In this document: positions 1 to 4,504 of the stretch, piece after piece
Layout: each line of letters starts with the position of its first letter
Numbering within the stretch: position 1 is the stretch's first letter
DNA from: Arthrobacter sp.
Lineage (GTDB): Bacteria; Actinomycetota; Actinomycetes; Actinomycetales; Micrococcaceae
Length of the DNA stretch: 5,571 bases
Direction of reading: 5' to 3'
NCBI GenBank assembly: GCA_025464545.1
Contig: JAODMA010000242.1
Span: forward strand, 1 to 5,571
Made by a program: the position numbers and the translations under genes
Notes under the pieces: generated by a model
Database searches by the model: none
Seen by the model: the letters and a program-made list of their open reading frames with translations, nothing else
What the model was told of the DNA's origin: nothing

Positions 1-1
1 C

Positions 2-397
2 TCGGGCCCGCAGTCCGGCGTCGTCCTGGTCGAAAATCTCGAACAGGGGATCGCCGCCTGTGACGCCTACGCCGCGGAGCATCTGGAAATCATGACGGCG
101 GACGCCGCCGGCGTGGCCGCACGGATCCGGAACGCCGGGGCCATCTTCGTCGGCGACTACAGCCCGGTCAGCCTGGGGGACTACTGCGCGGGGTCCAACC
201 ATGTGCTGCCCACCAGCGGCACGGCCGCCTTCTCGTCCGGACTGAACGTCACGACTTTCCTGCGCGCCATCCAGGTGATCAACTACAGCCGAGCGGCGCT
301 GGAGCAGGTTAGCGCCCACATCGTGAGCCTGGCCGGGGCCGAAGACCTGCCAGCCCACGGGGAGGCCGTCACGGCGCGGTTCGGCAACGGCGCCTGA
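2..397 (+). CDS. hisD: Histidinol dehydrogenase, C-terminal part (5' end outside window)
   Basis: HisD catalyses the last two steps of histidine synthesis, the NAD-dependent, zinc-dependent oxidation of L-histidinol to L-histidine in the cytoplasm. The frame is open from the window edge and 131 C-terminal residues are visible. Conserved family blocks are [21 protein letters not shown] and the AEDLPAH stretch near the end. Numbering from the first visible residue, E26-H27 match the catalytic Glu326-His327 of the E. coli enzyme, D60 and H119 match the zinc ligands Asp360 and His419, and E114 matches Glu414. The spacings between these positions agree exactly with E. coli, so the enzyme should be active. 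A GDYSP segment replaces the more usual GPYSP/GPYTP just before the GDY motif. In many actinobacteria hisD is followed by hisC, but here nrdR follows, so any his partner genes must lie upstream. The stop abuts the first NrdR box, and no terminator is visible between the two genes. Confidence 0.96.
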   Translation, partial: SGPQSGVVLVENLEQGIAACDAYAAEHLEIMTADAAGVAARIRNAGAIFVGDYSPVSLGDYCAGSNHVLPTSGTAAFSSGLNVTTFLRAIQVINYSRAALEQVSAHIVSLAGAEDLPAHGEAVTARFGNGA

Positions 398-413
398 CCA
401 CTACATGTAGTAA
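398..413. promoter_or_regulatory. NrdR box 1 (distal)
   Basis: The core CTACATGTAG at 401-410 matches every strongly conserved position of the published NrdR box (acaCwAtATaTwGtgt). It sits inside a perfect 12-bp palindrome, ACTACATGTAGT (400-411). It starts one base after the hisD stop and ends just upstream of the candidate -35 of nrdR. With box 2 it forms a pair 32 bp apart start to start, about three helical turns, the usual arrangement of tandem NrdR boxes. Binding by NrdR is inferred. Confidence 0.82.
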
Positions 414-421
414 TTACAGGC

Positions 422-451
422 TTGTTATTCGGCTACATCTAGTCGTAAACT
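422..451 (+). promoter_or_regulatory. Candidate nrdR promoter
   Basis: TTGTTA (422-427) and TAAACT (446-451) are separated by 18 bp. Each matches 4 of 6 positions of the housekeeping -35 and -10 consensus. NrdR box 2 fills the spacer and touches the -10, so bound NrdR would block RNA polymerase. The stretch is AT-rich compared with its surroundings. The predicted transcript start near 458 would give a leader of about 90 nt before the GTG start. The hexamer assignment is uncertain, since other AT-rich hexamers lie nearby; the box geometry is the stronger evidence. Confidence 0.5.
430..445. promoter_or_regulatory. NrdR box 2 (proximal)
   Basis: The core CTACATCTAG at 433-442 keeps all the strongly conserved positions of the NrdR box and differs from box 1 at one base (C for G at 439). 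It is centred 32 bp from box 1, on the same face of the helix, and lies between the candidate -35 and -10 of nrdR. Taken together, the two sites strongly suggest that nrdR represses itself in response to cellular ATP/dATP. Confidence 0.8.
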
Positions 452-534
452 GATGGTGACAGCTAGCCGCCGGCGACTGTTCCGGGCGCTTGTGGGTCCG
501 GCCGTGAGTCCGGCAAAGTGTCCGCACTGCGACA

Positions 535-541
535 GGGGAGG
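535..541 (+). promoter_or_regulatory. Ribosome binding site fixing the nrdR start
   Basis: GGGGAGG is a strong Shine-Dalgarno match placed 7 nt before the GTG at 549. It supports that GTG as the start of nrdR over the in-frame ATG at 453 or GTG at 504, neither of which has a comparable site. Confidence 0.85.
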
Positions 542-548
542 AAACGAC

Positions 549-1040
549 GTGTATTGCCCGTTCTGCCGTAACCCTGATTCCCGCGTGGTGGACAGCCGGA
601 TGGCGGACGACGGGTCAGCCATCCGACGCCGCCGGCAGTGCCCCGAATGCGGCCGGCGGTTCACGACGGTGGAGACCACCAGCCTGACCGTGATCAAGCG
701 TTCCGGCGTCGGCGAGCCGTTCAGCCGCAGCAAAGTCATCAATGGAGTCCGGAAAGCCTGCCAGGGCCGTCCCGTGACCGAAGATGACCTCGCCATGCTG
801 GCGCAGGAGGTCGAAGAGGCCATCCGGGCCTCGGGCGCGGCGGAGATCGAGGCCCACGAGGTCGGTCTTGCCATCCTGAACCCGCTGCAGAAGCTGGACG
901 AGGTGGCCTACCTGCGTTTCGCCAGTGTGTACCAGGCCTTCGAATCCCTCGAGGACTTTGAAGCCGCCATCTCGCTGCTCCGCCACGAGGCCGGCGCAAA
1001 GGGCGTGGAGGGCAAGAGCCCGCAGAAGAGCCCGCTCTAG
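549..1040 (+). CDS. nrdR: Transcriptional repressor NrdR
   Basis: NrdR is a zinc-ribbon/ATP-cone repressor that senses ATP and dATP and controls ribonucleotide reductase genes. From the GTG start the protein is 163 aa, slightly over the usual 150-160. The N-terminus MYCPFC is the standard family start. C3, C6, C31 and C34 form the zinc ribbon (CPFC and CPECGRRF), with basic residues around 26-29 as expected for the DNA-binding part. The ATP-cone domain spans roughly residues 48-138, beginning VIKRSG and including FSRSKV and the [11 protein letters not shown] block. The C-terminal tail of about 20 residues is lysine/glycine rich and looks unstructured. The frame stays open upstream to an ATG at 453, but that stretch has poorer third-position GC (22 of 32 codons by my count) and precedes the strong ribosome binding site, so I treat it as leader. 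Two NrdR boxes upstream indicate autoregulation. No ribonucleotide reductase gene is in the window. nrdR is convergent with ppgK. Confidence 0.96.
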   Translation: MYCPFCRNPDSRVVDSRMADDGSAIRRRRQCPECGRRFTTVETTSLTVIKRSGVGEPFSRSKVINGVRKACQGRPVTEDDLAMLAQEVEEAIRASGAAEIEAHEVGLAILNPLQKLDEVAYLRFASVYQAFESLEDFEAAISLLRHEAGAKGVEGKSPQKSPL

Positions 1041-1071
1041 GCCCCTTTCCCGGGAGCCGGACCAACAGACT

Positions 1072-1111
1072 CCGGTGGTGGCAGCGGAGGGGAAGCCGCG
1101 GCCACCACCGG
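1072..1111. terminator. Hairpin between convergent nrdR and ppgK, probable bidirectional terminator
   Basis: CCGGTGGTGGC (1072-1082) is perfectly complementary to GCCACCACCGG (1101-1111), an 11-bp GC-rich stem. An inner GCGG/CCGC stem (1084-1087 with 1096-1099) shortens the loop to 8 nt. It lies 31 bp after the nrdR stop and 7 bp beyond the ppgK stop, so it can serve both genes. Neither strand has a U-tract afterwards, which is common for actinobacterial hairpin terminators but leaves the mechanism open. Confidence 0.72.
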
Positions 1112-1118
1112 CACCAAA

Positions 1119-1922
1119 CTACTTGGCCAGTTTGTGCTTCAGGGCGATCTCGATCGCGGCGCCCACGATACCGGCATCGTTCTTCAGTTCTGCCGGAACA
1201 ATCGGCGTGCGGAGCTTCAGCCGCGGCAGGTACTCGTCAGCGCGCTTCGAAATCCCGCCGCCGACGATGAACAGCTCGGGGGAGAAAAGGAACTCGACAT
1301 GGGAAAAGTATCGCTGCAGCAGCACGCTGTACTCTTCCCAGCTCAGCCCGTCGCGTTCGCGCGCCACGGCCGAGGCCTTGCTCTCGGCATCGAACCCGTC
1401 AATCTCCAGGTGGCCCAGCTCCGCGTTGGGCACGAGCTTGCCGTCGAAGATGAACGCCGAACCGATTCCGGTGCCGAGCGTGATCACCAGCACGGTGCCC
1501 TTGACGCCTTCGCCGGCGCCGTACCGTGCCTCGGCCAGTCCGGCCGCGTCGGCGTCATTGATGACCTCCACGGGACGGCCCAGGCGGGCCGTAAGCAGGC
1601 CATCGATGTCAAGGCCCAGCCAGGCGTTGTCGACGTTCGCCGTCGAGTGGACCACGCCGTGCTGGATGATGCCAGGGAAGGTCACTCCGATAGGCGAGTG
1701 GGCGGACGGGGCGTCGGGGCGCTTGGACAGCTCCTCGACCACGTGGGCCACGGCTTCCGCGACAGCCTCGGGAGTGGACGGCTGGGGCGTGGGGACCCGG
1801 AACCGGTCACCGGCCAGCTTGCCCCTCTTCAGATCGACGATGCCGCCTTTGATCCCGGTGCCGCCGATGTCGATACCGATCAAGGGGGCGTTCTTCTTTG
1901 ACTTCTCGTCCTTGTTGACCAA
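1119..1922 (-). CDS. ppgK: Polyphosphate glucokinase (ROK family)
   Basis: PpgK phosphorylates glucose to glucose 6-phosphate using inorganic polyphosphate, and usually also ATP, in the cytoplasm of actinobacteria. The 267-aa length is typical. Visible motifs are the phosphate-1 loop GIDIGGTGIKGG (16-27), INDADAAG (121-128) with the likely catalytic base D123, the phosphate-2 loop LGTGIGSAF (149-157), ELGHLEIDG (168-176) and the IVGGGISK block (219-226). It lacks the CxCGxxGCxE zinc motif of ordinary ROK kinases and repressors, as is normal for PpgK. The sequence strongly resembles the Arthrobacter polyphosphate/ATP glucomannokinase, so mannose may also be a substrate; that is inference. The start is a TTG at 1922-1920. 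No other start codon lies before the conserved core, and the upstream GGAAG is a weak ribosome binding site only 4 nt away. The gene follows map on the same strand after 89 bp without a visible promoter or terminator, suggesting co-transcription. Confidence 0.94.
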   Translation of the reverse strand: MVNKDEKSKKNAPLIGIDIGGTGIKGGIVDLKRGKLAGDRFRVPTPQPSTPEAVAEAVAHVVEELSKRPDAPSAHSPIGVTFPGIIQHGVVHSTANVDNAWLGLDIDGLLTARLGRPVEVINDADAAGLAEARYGAGEGVKGTVLVITLGTGIGSAFIFDGKLVPNAELGHLEIDGFDAESKASAVARERDGLSWEEYSVLLQRYFSHVEFLFSPELFIVGGGISKRADEYLPRLKLRTPIVPAELKNDAGIVGAAIEIALKHKLAK

Positions 1923-2011
1923 TGTGCTTCCGTTCGTGGCAGGGGGCGGGCAGGAATGGGGCGGCCCAGGGCAGGCGCGTGATGACCGGGATCTCCACTG
2001 TGGGGCGTGGT

Positions 2012-2890
2012 TCAGGGAAGGGTGAGGACCTCGGCGCCGGACTCGGTCACCAGCAGGGTGTGCTCGAACTGCGCGGTGCGCTTGCGGTCCCGGGTCACCA
2101 CCGTCCAGTCATCGGCCCACATGTCCCAGTCGACGGTCCCCAGGGTCAGCATGGGCTCAATCGTAAAGACCATACCGGTTTCCATCACGGTGTTGTAGGC
2201 GGGGGCGGCGTCGTAGTGCGGAATGATCAGCCCGGTGTGGAAGGCCTCACCGACGCCATGGCCGGTGAAGTCGCGGACCACGCCGTAGCCGAACCGCTTG
2301 GCGTAGGACTCGATGGTCCGGCCGATCACGTTGATCTCACGGCCCGGGGCTACGGCCCGGATGGCACGGTTCAGCGATTCCTGGGTGCGCTCGACGAGCA
2401 GCCGGGATTCCTCGTCGACGTTGCCTGCCAGGAAGGTGTAATTGGTGTCGCCGTGCACGCCGCCGATGAACGCGGTGATGTCGATGTTGACGATGTCCCC
2501 GTCCTCGACCACGGTGCTGTCCGGGATTCCGTGGCAGATAACCTCATTGAGCGAGGAGCACAGGGACTTGGGGAAGCCGCGGTAGCCGAGGGTGGACGGA
2601 TACGCGTTGTGGTCCAGCAGGAACTCATGTCCCACCCGGTCCAGCTGGTCAGTGGTGACGCCGGGCTGGATGTGCTTCCCGACCTCCACGGTCGCCTGGG
2701 CGGCGATGCGGGACGCGATCCGGATCTTCTCGATGGTCTCCGCCGACTTGACCTCGGACCCGGTGAATTTGGATGGTGCCGGTTTGCCCACGTACTCAGG
2801 TCGGGGGATGGAGGCCGGAACGGGCAGCTGCGGACTGATGGTTCCCGGGACCAGGGTGCCGATGGGTGCGGTCGAGGCGAGAGAAGGCAT
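2012..2890 (-). CDS. map: Methionine aminopeptidase, type Ic
   Basis: This enzyme removes the N-terminal methionine from nascent proteins in the cytoplasm. The ATG at 2890-2888 gives 292 aa starting MPSLAS, close in length to mycobacterial MapB (285 aa). The five metal ligands of the pita-bread fold are all present: D137 (VNIDIT), D148 (HGDTNYTF), H211 (TGHGVG), E245 (FTIEPML) and E276 (QFEHTLLVT). The substrate-binding His is H120 (ICHGIPD). The first 40 or so residues are a proline-rich extension ([15 protein letters not shown]) of the type that defines class Ic and may contact the ribosome. The frame stays open upstream to 3037, but that extra stretch would overlap the divergent 54-aa gene's upstream region and has no family match. 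There is no Shine-Dalgarno site before the ATG; instead a -10 element sits at leaderless distance. ppgK lies downstream on the same strand. The copy away from a ribosomal operon suggests a second map gene elsewhere, which cannot be seen here. Confidence 0.95.
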   Translation of the reverse strand: MPSLASTAPIGTLVPGTISPQLPVPASIPRPEYVGKPAPSKFTGSEVKSAETIEKIRIASRIAAQATVEVGKHIQPGVTTDQLDRVGHEFLLDHNAYPSTLGYRGFPKSLCSSLNEVICHGIPDSTVVEDGDIVNIDITAFIGGVHGDTNYTFLAGNVDEESRLLVERTQESLNRAIRAVAPGREINVIGRTIESYAKRFGYGVVRDFTGHGVGEAFHTGLIIPHYDAAPAYNTVMETGMVFTIEPMLTLGTVDWDMWADDWTVVTRDRKRTAQFEHTLLVTESGAEVLTLP

Positions 2891-2896
2891 ACATTG

Positions 2897-2902
2897 ATCA
2901 TA
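2897..2902 (-). promoter_or_regulatory. -10 element of map, probable leaderless transcript
   Basis: Read on the minus strand this is TATGAT, 5 of 6 to TATAAT. Exactly 6 nt separate it from the map ATG, so the A of the ATG falls at the expected transcription start. No ribosome binding site is visible. The -35 at 17 bp spacing (TATTTG, 2925-2920) is weak. Leaderless mRNAs are common in actinobacteria, so this reading is plausible but unproven. Confidence 0.6.
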
Positions 2903-2961
2903 TAAGGCCCGACCGGACGCAAATATACGTACAGCGGAAACTGAAGGCGGAAACGCAACAA

Positions 2962-3002
2962 GGGGCACACCGGACCCGGCGGTGCCCCGTCCCAGCCGGG
3001 GC
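2962..3002 (+). other. Two mutually exclusive hairpins upstream of the small SPOR-like gene
   Basis: GGGGCAC (2962-2968) can pair with GTGCCCC (2982-2988). Alternatively GCCCCG (2984-2989) can pair with CGGGGC (2997-3002). Both use 2984-2988, so they cannot form together. They lie 34 bp upstream of the start at 3037 and upstream of the map promoter on the other strand. No U-tract follows and no promoter for the + strand gene could be placed with confidence, so it is not certain that they are transcribed. Confidence 0.4.
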
Positions 3003-3036
3003 ATTAGCACAGCACCATGACAGCCGAGGAGCATCA

Positions 3037-3201
3037 ATGCCGGAGTACTGGTACAACGTCAACACTCACGAGGTCGAAGAGGACGCCCTGTCCGACTGGA
3101 GTCAGCTGATCGGCCCCTACAAGACCCGCGAAGAGGCTGAGCACGCCCTGGAAAAGGTCAGGGCACGCAACGAGACCTGGGAAAAAGACGACGACGACTA
3201 G
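3037..3201 (+). CDS. Small acidic SPOR-like protein, function unknown
   Basis: A 54-aa protein with an aromatic start ([15 protein letters not shown]), a [13 protein letters not shown] segment at about residues 26-38 predicted to enter a helix, and a tail of acidic residues. A good ribosome binding site, GAGGAG (3026-3031), lies 5 nt before the ATG. I recognise the pattern (YWYN...VEE...GPY.TREEAE.AL) from short actinobacterial proteins that databases label SPOR domain-containing. The GPY-x-TxEEAE part does resemble the end of a SPOR repeat. It has no signal peptide or membrane segment, however, so the peptidoglycan-binding role of classical SPOR proteins is doubtful. It is divergent from map and convergent with panB, so it is probably transcribed alone. 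No function is assigned. Confidence 0.85.
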   Translation: MPEYWYNVNTHEVEEDALSDWSQLIGPYKTREEAEHALEKVRARNETWEKDDDD

Positions 3202-3266
3202 CCTAGCCGTCGGCAACCGGGCGGCAGGCGATGGTCCGGAGCGGCCTGAACCGCTGTTGGCGCTGG

Positions 3267-3286
3267 CCCGGCGGTGCAGGGCCGGG
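3267..3286. terminator. Possible terminator between the SPOR-like gene and panB
   Basis: CCCGGC (3267-3272) pairs with GCCGGG (3281-3286) across an 8-nt loop, in the gap between two convergent genes. The stem is only 6 bp and no U-tract follows on either strand. A second small hairpin, AGCGG/CCGCT (3240-3244 with 3251-3255), lies beside it. Position favours a terminator function; the structure alone is weak. Confidence 0.35.
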
Positions 3287-3309
3287 AGAGCCTGGAAGCA
3301 GGGGGGAGC

Positions 3310-4239
3310 TTAGAACGAGTGTTCGGGACCGGGGAACTGCCCTGAGCGGACGTCCTCACCGTAGGACCTGGCGGCGTCGCTCAGCGAGGTCCGCAGATCG
3401 GCGTACTGCTTGACGAACTTGGCCATCTTGCCGCCGCGCAGGCCTGCCATATCCTGCCACACCAGCACCTGGCCCGTGGTCGCATTGCCCGCGCCGATCC
3501 CGATCGTGGGGACCGCCACCGCGGCATCAACCGCTGCCGCCGTCTCGGCCGGAACCATCTCCATCAGAACGCTGAACGCGCCCGCCTCGGCCAGCGCGAC
3601 GGCGTCGTCGATAAGCCGCTGCGCGTCGTCACCACGGCCCTGGACGCGGTAGCCCCCGAGGGCGTGTTCGCTCTGCGGCGTGAAGCCGATGTGCGCCATG
3701 ACGGGAATGCCGGCCTGGACCATGGCCCGGACCGTCTCGGCGTAAAACCTGCCGCCTTCAATCTTGACCGCGTGGGCAAGGCCCTCCTTGAGGAAGCGCA
3801 CGCCGGTTGCCACCGCCTGCTGGGCGGACACCTCATAACTGCCGAACGGCAGGTCCGCCACGACCAGGGCGCGCCTGGCCGACCGCGTCACGGCACGGCA
3901 CAGGGGGATCAGCTCATCCACGGTCACCGGGAGGCTTGTCTCGTTGCCGAAGACGTTGTTGGAGGCCGAGTCGCCGACCAGGAGGACTTCAATGCCGGCC
4001 TGGTCGAAAATTTCCGCTGTGTACTGGTCGTAGGCGGTCAGCATGGCGAAGCGTTCGCCGTTGAGCTTGGCCTGGTGGAGGTGGTGGGTGCGGATCCTGG
4101 CCGCCGGTTTCCGCCCGGTGCCCGACGGCCCCGCGTCCCCGCCGGCCGCCGTCGGGGCGGAACCGGCCGCCGGCCCGTTGCCATAGGGGGCCGCAACTTC
4201 GGCGGACGTGCTGGGATCGGGGCTGATGCTTGTGGCCAT
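3310..4239 (-). CDS. panB: 3-methyl-2-oxobutanoate hydroxymethyltransferase (ketopantoate hydroxymethyltransferase)
   Basis: PanB transfers a hydroxymethyl group from 5,10-methylene-tetrahydrofolate to 2-oxoisovalerate, the first committed step of pantothenate and CoA synthesis. The product is 309 aa. The Mg-binding residues are D90 (LLVGDSAS), D129 ([11 protein letters not shown]) and E161 (VKIEGG). The catalytic Glu is E227 (LMEMVPAE). Further family blocks are [18 protein letters not shown] and PTIGIGAG. The core begins at [11 protein letters not shown] (about residue 48). The residues before it are rich in Ala, Gly, Pro and Ser and longer than the roughly 20-residue leader of mycobacterial PanB. 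No alternative ATG, GTG or TTG occurs in frame between 4239 and the core, and an in-frame TAG lies about 36 nt upstream with no start between, so the ATG at 4239 is the only available start. There is no ribosome binding site before it. The gene is divergent from glnA2. Confidence 0.95.
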   Translation of the reverse strand: MATSISPDPSTSAEVAAPYGNGPAAGSAPTAAGGDAGPSGTGRKPAARIRTHHLHQAKLNGERFAMLTAYDQYTAEIFDQAGIEVLLVGDSASNNVFGNETSLPVTVDELIPLCRAVTRSARRALVVADLPFGSYEVSAQQAVATGVRFLKEGLAHAVKIEGGRFYAETVRAMVQAGIPVMAHIGFTPQSEHALGGYRVQGRGDDAQRLIDDAVALAEAGAFSVLMEMVPAETAAAVDAAVAVPTIGIGAGNATTGQVLVWQDMAGLRGGKMAKFVKQYADLRTSLSDAARSYGEDVRSGQFPGPEHSF

Positions 4240-4245
4240 GGCACG

Positions 4246-4251
4246 AGCGTA
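4246..4251 (-). promoter_or_regulatory. Candidate -10 of panB, possible leaderless transcript
   Basis: Read on the minus strand this is TACGCT, fitting the actinobacterial TANNNT pattern. It is separated by 6 nt from the only possible panB start codon, which lacks a Shine-Dalgarno site. No convincing -35 is seen at 17-18 bp. A short dyad, GTGCG/CGCAC (4252-4256 with 4261-4265), lies directly next to it. Confidence 0.4.
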
Positions 4252-4283
4252 GTGCGATACCGCACGTACTAGCTACCGGGGTC

Positions 4284-4327
4284 CATGCCCGGATCCGGTG
4301 AATCGCGTCACACCGGATCCGGGCATG
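4284..4327. repeat. Perfect 17-bp inverted repeat between panB and glnA2
   Basis: CATGCCCGGATCCGGTG (4284-4300) and CACCGGATCCGGGCATG (4311-4327) are exact reverse complements around a 10-nt loop. Each arm also holds the 10-bp palindrome CCGGATCCGG (4289-4298 and 4313-4322), so the same DNA is a direct repeat of two identical palindromes 24 bp apart. It lies upstream of both divergent genes, so a terminator role for either gene is unlikely. It could be a tandem operator, a dispersed intergenic palindrome, or an RNA hairpin if transcribed. Confidence 0.8.
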
Positions 4328-4426
4328 CTGCCGGCGGGCAGGAAGCGGCACCGCCCGGTTCGGGCTCCTTATGTTAACGCTGTGTTACGCGGGGCAGCTG
4401 CGCCAGCAATCGGTGCCAATGATTAG

Positions 4427-4432
4427 TAAAGT
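4427..4432 (+). promoter_or_regulatory. Tentative -10 for glnA2
   Basis: TAAAGT fits TANNNT and lies in the AT-rich stretch 4418-4434, which stands out from the GC-rich surroundings. It would give a leader of roughly 65 nt. No recognisable -35 lies at normal spacing, so the call is weak. Confidence 0.25.
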
Positions 4433-4504
4433 GAACGGAGAGCAGCTGCGGGACCCATGCACGAAGGGCCTGGGGCACGGAGAATGAACCGGAAAGAGGC
4501 CAGT

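Noticed and set aside
453..548. ATG at 453 as the nrdR start (195-aa product)
   Set aside because: NrdR proteins begin M(H/Y)CPFC, a strong Shine-Dalgarno site sits at 535-541 before the GTG at 549, and third-position GC is lower in 453-548 than in the gene proper.
925..2025. Long + strand open frames over ppgK (925-2025, 1134-1901)
   Set aside because: They are antisense shadows of a well-supported kinase gene, with low-complexity translations and no recognisable domain.
1922..2905. 327-codon + strand open frame opposite map
   Set aside because: Shadow of map caused by high GC; the translation is Gly/Val/Asp repetitive and has no family features, while map has all its catalytic residues.
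2891..3037. Upstream extension of map to 3037 (341 aa)
   Set aside because: It begins at a TTG without a ribosome binding site, the added residues match nothing in the family, and the -10 element lies inside it.
3231..3413. 60-codon + strand open frame after the SPOR-like gene
   Set aside because: It overlaps the 3' end of panB, is Arg/Gly rich, and has no start signal or similarity.
3664..4272. 202-codon + strand open frame opposite panB
   Set aside because: Antisense shadow of panB, with no ribosome binding site or domain.
4284..4327. Inverted repeat read as a transcription terminator
   Set aside because: Both flanking genes start, rather than end, on either side of it, and no U-tract follows on either strand.
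4419..4487. 22-codon upstream open frame (starts MISKVNGEQL) before glnA2
   Set aside because: No ribosome binding site, no regulatory-peptide features such as a run of Gln or Asn codons, and it overlaps the tentative -10.
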